Assembly: GCF_947489565.1 (NCBI RefSeq)
Contig: NZ_CANLEA010000038.1
Location: 1 to 33,720 of the forward strand
Reading direction: 5' to 3'
Origin: an uncultured Kordia sp.
GTDB taxonomy: Bacteria > Bacteroidota > Bacteroidia > Flavobacteriales > Flavobacteriaceae
Length of the DNA: 33,720 nucleotides
The notes under the pieces are model-generated. The model was not told where the DNA came from, searched no databases, and was given only the letters and a program-made list of their open reading frames with translations. Positions 6,957-14,398 of the stretch are shown one piece after another (position 1 is the first letter of the stretch; every line of letters starts with the position of its first letter). Made by a program: the position numbers and the translations under genes.

Positions 6957-7139
6957 ATGAAAAGAAAAAGTTTAAAAACATTGAAATTAAACAAGAGTAA
7001 GGTTTCTAATTTAATTGATGCTCAGTTAAGAGGAGGAATAAGTGGAAGCACAGAACTTACAGCTTTGGCATGTACATTACGATGTGGAGGAAATACGGGG
7101 CCAAAACCTTCAGGGAATCCAGATTGTGAGAAAAAATAA
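6957..7139 (+). CDS. Class I lanthipeptide-like RiPP precursor, 60 aa
   Basis: I chose the ATG at 6957 rather than an in-frame ATG at 6879, because it restores the leader MKRKSLKTLKLNKSKVSNL shared with its paralogues and because the promoter lies between the two. The GG is at residues 26-27. The 33-residue core has three Cys (39, 43, 57), Ser/Thr at 29, 31, 32, 35, 40, 47 and 52, and a Pro/Gly-rich end. It is closest to the precursor at 6069 in leader and promoter. The gene ends before a bidirectional terminator shared with sppA. Role in antagonism or signalling is unknown. Confidence 0.85.
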   Translation: MKRKSLKTLKLNKSKVSNLIDAQLRGGISGSTELTALACTLRCGGNTGPKPSGNPDCEKK

Positions 7140-7175
7140 GCTTTAGAAAATTTAATTTCTAATGTATTAAAAAGT

Positions 7176-7207
7176 AAAAGCCTTTCCATTTTCCAGGAAA
7201 GGCTTTT
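7176..7207. terminator. Bidirectional terminator between the last precursor and sppA
   Basis: AAAAGCCTTTCC (7176-7187) pairs perfectly with GGAAAGGCTTTT (7196-7207). T-rich tails follow on both strands, serving two convergent genes. Confidence 0.85.
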
Positions 7208-7230
7208 ATTGTGATTAATAACTAACAAAA

Positions 7231-8997
7231 TTATTTAATCTCAATTTCGTAGGGTAATAATAATTGCGGACCTTCCATTTGAGTGAGTTTCTTCATTCTT
7301 TGAAGCAATTGATAATTTTTATCACCCAATTCTTCTTGTAATATTTTTTCTTTGGTTTGAATATATCCGCCTGTATATTGATTCAAAATACTTTGTAAAT
7401 CTTTTTCATATACTGGCAGCTCCAAAATGTCATATGAAGAAATATTTGCTTCCGTTGCTGCTGCTTGTAGTGCCATGTCTAATCCGCCAATTTCATCTAC
7501 CAATCCTATGCCAACTGCATCATTTCCTGTCCAAACACGTCCTTGTGCAATTTCATCTACAGCGGCTTGTGTCATGCCACGTCCATCTGCTACACGTTGT
7601 GTAAATAAATCGTAAATATCTTCAATACCTTCTTTAATTAAAGCACGTTGTTCATCTGTCATCGGTTCAAAAACGCTGTATTGTACAGAATTCTTATTCG
7701 TTCCAACTTGCTCAGCATTGATGCCTAAATCTTCTGCCAATTGGTGCATGTTTGGAATCGTGCCAAAAACACCAATACTTCCTGTAATGGTATTAGGTTC
7801 TGCAAAAATTCTATCTGCATTACATGCAATATAATAACCGCCAGAAGCTGCTAAATTCCCCATAGAAACAATGACAGGTTTTACTTTTTTTGTCAATTCA
7901 ATTTCTCTCCAAATCAATTCACTTGCCAAAGCACTTCCTCCAGGAGAATCAATACGCAATACAATCGCTTTTACACTATCATCTTCTCGGGCTTCTTTTA
8001 GTGCTTCATTCATAACACCTTGCCCAATCATAGCTTCATCACCGTCTCCATATATGATTTGACCTTGCGCATAAATCACCGCGATTCTTTCAGTAGAACT
8101 ATCTGTAGTATATCGTTCGCCTACATGTCTGGCATATTCATAAATATTAATTCGATTGATCAATGTATTTTCTCCCATAGCAAGTTGAATTCCATCTTCG
8201 TACTCATCTTCATAAGCTATCTTGTCAATTAACTTAGCTTCCAAAGCAAGTTTTGCTGTACGTCCTGCCAATTCATCGGCTAACAGATTTAATTGATCTG
8301 TTGAAATTTTTCTACTAGCACTAATTTCTTTGCGCATTTCATCCCAAATTGATCGTAAAAACACAGAAATTTGCTCACGATTGGCGTCACTCATTTCTTG
8401 ACTAATATAGCCTTCTACAGCACTTTTATACTTTCCATGACGAATCACTTCCATTTTTACGCCATACTTTTCTTGAAAATCTTTATAATACATACGTTCC
8501 ATTGCCAGACCTTTAAAATCTATGAGTCCAGCAGGATTTAAATAAATGGTATCTGCAACAGAATTTAGGTAATAATCTTTTTGTGAATAGAAATCTCCGT
8601 ATGAAACTATAAACTTGCCAGATTCTTTAAAAGATAATAAGGCATCACGCAAAGCTTTGGTTTGTGCCATTCCAGCGCTAATCGAATTATTTTTGATAGA
8701 AATTCCTTTGATTTTTGGATCGTCTATCGCATGATTAATCGCATCAATAATATTAAACAATCCGTCATATTCTGGTGTGTTTGGGAAAAAAGGAACGCTG
8801 CTGTAATCAAATCGACCTGCGTAATCATCAATTGGTTGATACAAATCCAATTCTAACACTGTATTTTTCTTTACAACGACAAGGTTGTCAGCTGAATTTG
8901 CATTGATGAAAATCACCAAAAACAAGATTAAAAAACAAAGGGCAACAAAGATGGTCATTCCCACAATAGTGGAAAGTACTCGTTTAAAAAAATTCAT
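7231..8997 (-). CDS. sppA: Signal peptide peptidase SppA, 67-kDa type
   Basis: The 588-aa protein has one N-terminal membrane anchor (about residues 11-32) and two tandem peptidase S49 domains. The general-base Lys is K191 in GKYKSAVEG in the N-terminal domain. The nucleophile Ser is S385 in NLAASGGYYI in the C-terminal domain, the arrangement known for E. coli SppA (K209/S409). SppA degrades leftover signal peptides in the inner membrane. The length equals that of the long form. A perfect -7 box sits upstream. A decayed copy of its last 50 codons lies 400 bp downstream inside the precursor array. Identification is secure. Confidence 0.96.
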   Translation of the reverse strand: MNFFKRVLSTIVGMTIFVALCFLILFLVIFINANSADNLVVVKKNTVLELDLYQPIDDYAGRFDYSSVPFFPNTPEYDGLFNIIDAINHAIDDPKIKGISIKNNSISAGMAQTKALRDALLSFKESGKFIVSYGDFYSQKDYYLNSVADTIYLNPAGLIDFKGLAMERMYYKDFQEKYGVKMEVIRHGKYKSAVEGYISQEMSDANREQISVFLRSIWDEMRKEISASRKISTDQLNLLADELAGRTAKLALEAKLIDKIAYEDEYEDGIQLAMGENTLINRINIYEYARHVGERYTTDSSTERIAVIYAQGQIIYGDGDEAMIGQGVMNEALKEAREDDSVKAIVLRIDSPGGSALASELIWREIELTKKVKPVIVSMGNLAASGGYYIACNADRIFAEPNTITGSIGVFGTIPNMHQLAEDLGINAEQVGTNKNSVQYSVFEPMTDEQRALIKEGIEDIYDLFTQRVADGRGMTQAAVDEIAQGRVWTGNDAVGIGLVDEIGGLDMALQAAATEANISSYDILELPVYEKDLQSILNQYTGGYIQTKEKILQEELGDKNYQLLQRMKKLTQMEGPQLLLPYEIEIK

Positions 8998-9022
8998 AGC
9001 GTATGAGTTAAATGCTTTTTTG

Positions 9023-9053
9023 CAAAAATATCTATTAATTAACTAATTAGAAA
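9023..9053 (-). promoter_or_regulatory. sppA promoter
   Basis: On the minus strand TTTC (9053-9050), 19 bp, and a perfect TATTTTTG (9030-9023) form a Bacteroidetes-type promoter, with a leader of about 20 bases before the sppA ATG. Confidence 0.65.
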
Positions 9054-9172
9054 GTAAGTGTAGTTTTCTCTGTAAAAGTTACATTTTTTGTGAAATTAAA
9101 TCGAACTATTTTCTACAATCAAAATAAAAACACACTTTCGGTATTTTCACAATTCAATCTGTATATTTTGAC

Positions 9173-9180
9173 TATCTTTG
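9173..9180 (+). promoter_or_regulatory. -7 box of the folK fusion gene
   Basis: TATCTTTG is a perfect -7 box, 33 bp before the TTG start. A clear -33 TTTG at the usual spacing is not seen. Confidence 0.5.
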
Positions 9181-9213
9181 GCGCGGCTATTTTGGCTCTA
9201 CAAACGTATTTAA

Positions 9214-10347
9214 TTGCATCCAAACTTGTTACATACTACATACATCTCTATTGGAAGTAATGTTGGCGACAAACGCGCACACTTACAAAACGCAATTCAG
9301 AAACTTTCTGTCAAAGTTGGGCATGTCGTAAAAATTTCGCCAATATATAAAACGCCTTCATGGGGTTATGATGGCAATGACTTTTATAATGCGTGTTTGT
9401 GTGTTAAAACAGTATTGTCTCCTGCTGAAATGATGGCAGAGATCATAGAAATTGAAGTCTCTCTAGGTCGTATTCGAAGTCGTAAAAAAGGCTATCAAAA
9501 TCGTAGTATTGATATTGATATTATTTTTTATGAAGATATAGAGATGCGATCAGATTTGTTGGTATTGCCACATCCATTGGCACACGAACGAAAATTTGTC
9601 ATGCAACCGTTGTGTGATATTGCACCAAGTAAAATTCATCCAACTTACAAAAAGACGGTTTCGCAATTGAATGATGGAGTTCCTGCGCAAGGTATTGAAG
9701 TAAGCGAAGAAACTTTAGAATCACCAAATACGAATAAGAACTTTTCTCGATTTAATTATATTGCCATAGAAGGGAATATTGGAGCGGGAAAAACTTCGTT
9801 AGCAACTAAAATTGCGCAAGATTTTAATGGAAAACTGATTTTAGAACGTTTTGCAGACAATCCGTTTTTGCCAAAATTTTATGAAGATAACAGTCGCTAT
9901 GCGTTTCCGTTAGAAATGTCGTTTTTGGCAGATCGCTATCAGCAAATTTCAGACGATTTAGCACAATTGGATTTATTTAAAGATTTTATTGTATCTGATT
10001 ATGATGTAGTGAAATCCTTGATCTTTGCAAAAGTCACTCTGCAAGAAGAGGAATATAAGTTGTACCGAAAGTTATTTGATATCATGTACAAAGAAATTCC
10101 AAAGCCAGATTTGTATGTATATCTCTATCAAAATACAGAACGTTTGCTGCGAAATATCAAAAAACGCGGACGTGATTATGAACAAAAAATTCCTTCTGAA
10201 TACTTAGATAAAATCAACAACGGATATTTAGAATTCATCCGAACTCACAAAGACTTAAACGTAAAAATCATCGATGTTTCTGATTTAGATTTTGTAGCGA
10301 ATGCAAACGATTATCAGAAAATTGTTTCGGAGATTAATGAAATGTAG
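9214..10347 (+). CDS. folK: FolK-deoxynucleoside kinase fusion
   Basis: The N-terminal half (about residues 8-140) is 6-hydroxymethyl-7,8-dihydropterin pyrophosphokinase, with YISIGSNVGD, PSWGYDGNDFYN and NRSIDIDIIFY; it makes the pyrophosphorylated pterin used in folate synthesis. The C-terminal half (about 180-377) is a deoxynucleoside kinase with P-loop GNIGAGKTS (about 187-195), ERFADNPFLP and FLADRYQQI. Such fusions are known in Bacteroidetes. Translation must begin at a TTG: an in-frame TAA lies directly before 9214 and no ATG precedes the FolK core. A second TTG at 9226 is the alternative. The gene is monocistronic and precedes a repeat island. Domain calls are secure; the kinase substrate is not. 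Confidence 0.93.
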   Translation: MHPNLLHTTYISIGSNVGDKRAHLQNAIQKLSVKVGHVVKISPIYKTPSWGYDGNDFYNACLCVKTVLSPAEMMAEIIEIEVSLGRIRSRKKGYQNRSIDIDIIFYEDIEMRSDLLVLPHPLAHERKFVMQPLCDIAPSKIHPTYKKTVSQLNDGVPAQGIEVSEETLESPNTNKNFSRFNYIAIEGNIGAGKTSLATKIAQDFNGKLILERFADNPFLPKFYEDNSRYAFPLEMSFLADRYQQISDDLAQLDLFKDFIVSDYDVVKSLIFAKVTLQEEEYKLYRKLFDIMYKEIPKPDLYVYLYQNTERLLRNIKKRGRDYEQKIPSEYLDKINNGYLEFIRTHKDLNVKIIDVSDLDFVANANDYQKIVSEINEM

Positions 10348-10654
10348 ACTACTTAGATTTTTAGATTGTTAGACGCGCTTGCTTTTAGACTTGTTCCCGC
10401 GTAGGCGGGAATCTTTTAGACCGCTTTCGCTGTTAGATACTAGATCGCTTCGCTACTAGATTTTAGACATGTTAGATATGTCATTGCGAGAAGCATAGCG
10501 ACGTGGCAATCTGTTTCTTAAGTAACAGCTTACTTCAACAAGTTCAGTGCAAGTACTTCGCCATATTTCCTCGTAATGACGTATTGAATAATTCTAACAA
10601 TCTAAAGCGATAGCGTGTCTAACAGGCAAAGCCGAATCTAAGTGCAAAGCAAGT
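10348..10654. repeat. Composite island of interspersed repeats
   Basis: The 307 bp between the folK fusion and the methyltransferase hold no gene. They contain repeated TTAGAC/TTAGAT words, the palindrome TTCCCGC-GTAG-GCGGGAA (about 10394-10411), ACTAGAT copies around GCTTCGC (10438-10462), a bounded element at 10480-10580, and a copy of the GCGAAGC/TCTAAC repeat also seen at 664-750. The stop of the minus-strand gene at 10655 abuts the island. Confidence 0.75.
10480..10580. repeat. 101-bp element with GTCATTGCGAG inverted ends
   Basis: GTCATTGCGAG (10480-10490) and CTCGTAATGAC (10570-10580) are inverted copies with one mismatch. The left end continues AAGCATAGCGACGTGGCAAT, which resembles a short intergenic repeat known from many bacterial genomes. 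No coding sequence lies inside. It looks like a small non-autonomous, MITE-like element. Confidence 0.6.
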
Positions 10655-11185
10655 CTAAAAACGAAGTTTTCTAAAAACATCCCAAAGCACAACACCAGCG
10701 CTCACAGAAATATTCAGCGAATGTTTGGTGCCAAATTGCGGAATTTCAATCACATAATCACTTGCAGAAACCACTTCTTGTTGCACGCCTTTTACTTCAT
10801 TTCCAAAAACCAATGCATACGTATTGGATTTCTCAGGAGCAAACTCATGCAGCATCGTAGCATTCTCAGCTTGTTCAATAGAAGCTATTTTTACCTTGTT
10901 TCCTTGTAATTCTTTTACAAGCGCTAAAGTATCTTCACGATATTCCCAAGCCACGGATTCTGTAGAACCCAAAGCTGTTCTGTGAATGTCTTTATGTGGT
11001 GGTTTTGCGGTAATTCCACACAAATAAATCTTTTCAATCAAAAAAGCATCACTCGTTCTAAAAACGGAACCAATATTGTTTAAACTGCGAATATTATCAA
11101 GGATGACAATAATACTTGTTTTTTCTGACGATTTAAATTCGTCCACACTCAATCTGTTTAGTTCACTATTTTTGAGTTTTCTCAT
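10655..11185 (-). CDS. TrmH/SpoU-family RNA 2'-O-methyltransferase
   Basis: The 176-aa protein is a minimal SPOUT methyltransferase domain. Motif 1 is NIGSVFRTSDAF (about residues 37-48), motif 2 is VFGNEVKGV (about 125-133), and motif 3 is IPQFGTKHSLNISVSAG (about 147-163), which forms the knotted S-adenosylmethionine site. Family members methylate the 2'-OH of riboses in tRNA or rRNA. There is no added RNA-binding domain, so the target cannot be assigned. The best promoter lies about 220 bp upstream (TATTTTTG at 11411-11404 on the minus strand), so the mRNA would carry the 166-bp hairpin element in its leader. Confidence 0.88.
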   Translation of the reverse strand: MRKLKNSELNRLSVDEFKSSEKTSIIVILDNIRSLNNIGSVFRTSDAFLIEKIYLCGITAKPPHKDIHRTALGSTESVAWEYREDTLALVKELQGNKVKIASIEQAENATMLHEFAPEKSNTYALVFGNEVKGVQQEVVSASDYVIEIPQFGTKHSLNISVSAGVVLWDVFRKLRF

Positions 11186-11225
11186 AGATACTTCGTAAGT
11201 TTTCCTTGAATTTATTTAAATTCGC

Positions 11226-11391
11226 AATGAACTCATTTGGACTTTTAGGATTTAAGTGAAAATTAGGAATTTTAAGTTCTGTTGAAGTATTTTTTTAGTT
11301 ACATAGCAGCGCTACGGAACTCAAAAAATACAAAAGCAGGATTTAAAAGAACAATTTTTTAGCAAATATGAAAAGTTTAAATGAGTTCAAT
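11226..11391. repeat. 166-bp imperfect inverted repeat (hairpin element)
   Basis: The outer arms AATGAACTCATTTGGACTTT (from 11226) and AAAGTTTAAATGAGTTCAAT (to 11391) are inverted copies with about three mismatches. Inside, GTATTTTTTTAGTT pairs with AACTCAAAAAATAC, and the tip is TAGC-AGC-GCTA. The intervening segments also pair loosely, so the whole element can fold into one long stem. No coding sequence is seen. It resembles a MITE. Confidence 0.7.
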
Positions 11392-11403
11392 TTATGATTT
11401 CTG

Positions 11404-11411
11404 CAAAAATA
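11404..11411 (-). promoter_or_regulatory. -7 box facing the TrmH-family gene
   Basis: TATTTTTG on the minus strand is a perfect -7 box. A transcript from it would read the whole hairpin element before the methyltransferase gene. The -33 region is weak. Confidence 0.4.
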
Positions 11412-11430
11412 ACATTAAAAATAGCAAACA

Positions 11431-14040
11431 TTGGCAAAAAGTAGCGCGAAAAAAGTAACTCCTTTAATGAAGCAATACAACAGCATCAAAAGTAAATATC
11501 CTGATGCCATGCTGTTATTTCGAGTCGGTGATTTTTATGAAACTTTTGGAGGAGATGCTGTAAAAGCGGCCAATATTTTAGGAATTGTATTAACGCATCG
11601 TAATAATGGTGGCGATAATGTTGAATTGGCAGGATTTCCACATCACTCCTTAAATACCTATTTGCCAAAGTTGGTCAAAGCTGGCGAACGTGTTGCTATT
11701 TGCGATCAGTTAGAAGATCCAAAACAGACAAAAAAGATTGTAAAACGTGGTGTGACAGAATTGGTAACGCCCGGAGTTGCTTTTAATGATGAAGTATTAC
11801 AAGCAAAAACGAATAACTTTTTGTGTGCCATTCATTATGGGAAAAAACTCTTAGGAATTTCTTTTTTAGATGTCTCTACAGGAGAATTTATGACCACACA
11901 AGGTTCAGCAGAATATATTGATAAGCTCTTGCAAAACTTTAAACCGAGCGAAATTTTAATTCCGAAGCAGAAGAAACTAGCATTTGCAGATACTTTTGGA
12001 AGCAATCATCATATTTTTTACTTAGAAGATTGGGTTTTTAAGTCAGATTTTGCAGAAGAAAAACTCATCACACACTTTGATACAAGTTCGCTAAAAGGTT
12101 TTGGTGTAGAAGATTTAAAAGAAGGAATTATTGCTTCTGGAGCGGTTTTATATTACCTATCGGAAACACGACATAACAAATTACAACATATTACTTCTAT
12201 TGCACGTATTGCGGAAGATGCGTATGTGTGGATGGATCGTTTTACGGTGCGAAATTTAGAACTATATGCTTCTACTGCATTCAATGCGATTACCTTGTTG
12301 GATGTGATTGACAAAACGATTTCTCCAATGGGCGGACGTTTGCTGAAACGTTGGTTGGCATTGCCGCTTAAAAATAGTCAGCAAATAAAACAGCGACATG
12401 AAGTGGTGAATTATCTGTTGAAAGAAGCAGATGAATTGGAGAAGATTCAGCATCATATCAAACAAATAAGTGATATTGAACGCTTAATTTCGAAAGTTGC
12501 TACAGGTAAAATCTCGCCAAGAGAAGTCATTCAACTTAAAAATTCATTAGAAGCCATTGTTCCCATCAAACAAATTACGAGTAACAGCTCTAACGAAGCT
12601 TTAAAAGTAATTGGTGATACAATTCATGAATGCGAGTTGCTTCGATCTAAAATTAAAGAGACTTTAAACGAAGAAGCGCCAGTCAATATTTTAAAAGGGA
12701 ATGCCATTGCAAGTGGATATTCGGATAAATTAGATGAATTGCGCGGCATAGCATTTTCAGGAAAAGACTATTTGGATAAAATGCTGGAGCGCGAATGTGA
12801 AGCTACGGGAATTCCATCCTTAAAGATCGCTTCCAATAATGTATTTGGTTATTATATTGAAGTTCGAAATACGCACAAGACGAAAGTTCCGGAAGCGTGG
12901 ACGCGAAAGCAAACCTTAGTGAATGCAGAGCGTTATATTACAGAAGAACTGAAAGAATACGAAACGAAGATTTTAGGTGCCGAAGAAAAAATTGCGCAAA
13001 TAGAACAAGAATTATTTGCCGATTTAGTCATTTGGATCAATCAATATATCAAAGCTGTACAGCAAAATGCGAACATCATTGCAAAGTTAGATTGCCTGTG
13101 CGGATTTGCAACGTTAGCAAAAGCAAACAATTATATATATCCACAAATTGACGATTCGTTTGATTTAGATATTAAAAACGGGCGTCATCCTGTGATTGAA
13201 AAACAATTGCCTATTGGCGAAAGTTATATTGCCAACGATGTGTATTTGGATCGTGATGCACAACAAATCATCATGATTACAGGACCAAATATGAGTGGTA
13301 AGTCTGCCATATTACGTCAAACAGCCTTAATTGTACTATTGGCTCAGATGGGAAGTTTTGTGCCCGCAGATTCCGCGAGAATCGGTTTGGTAGATAAGAT
13401 TTTTACCAGAGTAGGAGCGAGCGATAATATTTCCATGGGCGAATCGACTTTTATGGTAGAAATGAACGAAACAGCTTCTATTTTGAATAATATTTCGGAA
13501 CGTAGTTTGGTGTTGTTGGATGAAATTGGTCGTGGAACAAGTACGTATGACGGAATTTCGATTGCGTGGGCAATTTCAGAATATTTGCATGAGCATCCAT
13601 CGCGCGCAAAGACATTGTTTGCAACGCATTACCATGAGTTGAACGAAATGACCGAAATTTTTGATCGTATCAAGAATTATAATGTCTCTGTCAAAGAATT
13701 GAAAGATAACGTATTGTTCTTGCGTAAATTGGTCAAAGGAGGAAGCGAACACAGTTTCGGAATTCATGTAGCAAAAATGGCAGGAATGCCGCAGCAAGTC
13801 ATTCACAAAGCCAATAAAATATTAAAACGTTTAGAAAAATCGCATTCCAGTGAAGAATTGGCGGATGATTTAAAAAGTGTGGAAAATGACATGCAATTGA
13901 GTTTTTTCAACATGGACGATCCGTTATTGGAAGAAATTAAGCAAGAAATTTTGATGACAGACATTGATACGCTCACACCTGTAGAGGCATTGATGAAGTT
14001 AAATGAAATAAAACGCATGTTGGTGCGTAAAAAAAAGTAG
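11431..14040 (+). CDS. mutS: DNA mismatch repair protein MutS
   Basis: The 869-aa MutS scans DNA for mismatches and recruits MutL. The N-terminal mismatch-binding motif is F35-Y-E37 in GDFYETFG. Connector, lever and clamp domains follow. The ATPase has Walker [11 protein letters not shown] (about residues 617-626), Walker [16 protein letters not shown] (about 693-707) and the histidine ATHYHEL. The length is standard for MutS1. The start is a TTG at 11431: an in-frame TAG lies three codons upstream, and MAKSSAKK fits homologue N-termini as I recall them. It is monocistronic, followed by the promoter of two tRNA genes. Confidence 0.97.
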   Translation: MAKSSAKKVTPLMKQYNSIKSKYPDAMLLFRVGDFYETFGGDAVKAANILGIVLTHRNNGGDNVELAGFPHHSLNTYLPKLVKAGERVAICDQLEDPKQTKKIVKRGVTELVTPGVAFNDEVLQAKTNNFLCAIHYGKKLLGISFLDVSTGEFMTTQGSAEYIDKLLQNFKPSEILIPKQKKLAFADTFGSNHHIFYLEDWVFKSDFAEEKLITHFDTSSLKGFGVEDLKEGIIASGAVLYYLSETRHNKLQHITSIARIAEDAYVWMDRFTVRNLELYASTAFNAITLLDVIDKTISPMGGRLLKRWLALPLKNSQQIKQRHEVVNYLLKEADELEKIQHHIKQISDIERLISKVATGKISPREVIQLKNSLEAIVPIKQITSNSSNEALKVIGDTIHECELLRSKIKETLNEEAPVNILKGNAIASGYSDKLDELRGIAFSGKDYLDKMLERECEATGIPSLKIASNNVFGYYIEVRNTHKTKVPEAWTRKQTLVNAERYITEELKEYETKILGAEEKIAQIEQELFADLVIWINQYIKAVQQNANIIAKLDCLCGFATLAKANNYIYPQIDDSFDLDIKNGRHPVIEKQLPIGESYIANDVYLDRDAQQIIMITGPNMSGKSAILRQTALIVLLAQMGSFVPADSARIGLVDKIFTRVGASDNISMGESTFMVEMNETASILNNISERSLVLLDEIGRGTSTYDGISIAWAISEYLHEHPSRAKTLFATHYHELNEMTEIFDRIKNYNVSVKELKDNVLFLRKLVKGGSEHSFGIHVAKMAGMPQQVIHKANKILKRLEKSHSSEELADDLKSVENDMQLSFFNMDDPLLEEIKQEILMTDIDTLTPVEALMKLNEIKRMLVRKKK

Positions 14041-14089
14041 CTGATTACGAGAAGATTAAAAAATAATTTATTCTTTTTCTTGAAAACGT

Positions 14090-14119
14090 TTTGGTATTTA
14101 AAGAAATGTTTTAAATTTG
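14090..14119 (+). promoter_or_regulatory. Promoter of the tRNA-Gly/tRNA-Leu unit
   Basis: TTTG (14090-14093), 18 bp, then a perfect TAAATTTG (14112-14119), ending 45 bp before the first tRNA. Confidence 0.65.
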
Positions 14120-14164
14120 CATCCGCAATACAGTAATAGTGTTGCACGTTCATTTAAATAAATT

Positions 14165-14237
14165 GCGAAAATAGCTCAGCTGGTAGAGCGTAACCTTGCC
14201 AAGGTTGAGGTCGCGGGTTCGAGCCCCGTTTTTCGCT
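14165..14237 (+). tRNA. tRNA-Gly (anticodon GCC)
   Basis: This 73-base tRNA closes with GCGAAAA/TTTTCGC. It has the D-arm TAGCTCAGCTGGTAGAGC, anticodon loop CTTGCCAAG and T-arm GGGTTCGAGCCCC. CCA is not encoded. It is closely similar to other bacterial glycine tRNAs. Confidence 0.97.
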
Positions 14238-14252
14238 CAATATAATATCCAC

Positions 14253-14336
14253 GCTCGAGTGGTGGAATTGGTAGACACGTTGGACTTAAAATCCAATGGC
14301 CTTTGGGCCGTGCGGGTTCAAGTCCCGCCTCGAGTA
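14253..14336 (+). tRNA. tRNA-Leu (anticodon TAA)
   Basis: This 84-base class II tRNA has acceptor GCTCGAG/CTCGAGT with a terminal G-U pair, anticodon loop ACTTAAAAT, a long variable arm (TGGCCTTTGGGCCGT) and T-arm CGGGTTCAAGTCCCG. CCA is not encoded. It lies 15 bp after tRNA-Gly and is probably co-transcribed. It reads UUA. Confidence 0.97.
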
Positions 14337-14342
14337 CTAAAG

Positions 14343-14378
14343 CCCTTCTTAATCTTTTTGATTTTGAAGGGTTTTTTT
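14343..14378 (+). terminator. Terminator of the tRNA unit
   Basis: CCCTTC (14343-14348) pairs with GAAGGG (14366-14371), followed by seven Ts. Confidence 0.8.
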
Positions 14379-14398
14379 ATGCGTTGATTTTTTTGATG

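Noticed and set aside
7022-7228. 68-codon minus-strand frame opposite the fourth precursor
   Set aside because: It is antisense to the precursor and to the bidirectional terminator, with no family resemblance.
14196-14387. 63-codon frame crossing the two tRNA genes
   Set aside because: It is made almost entirely of tRNA sequence and the terminator.
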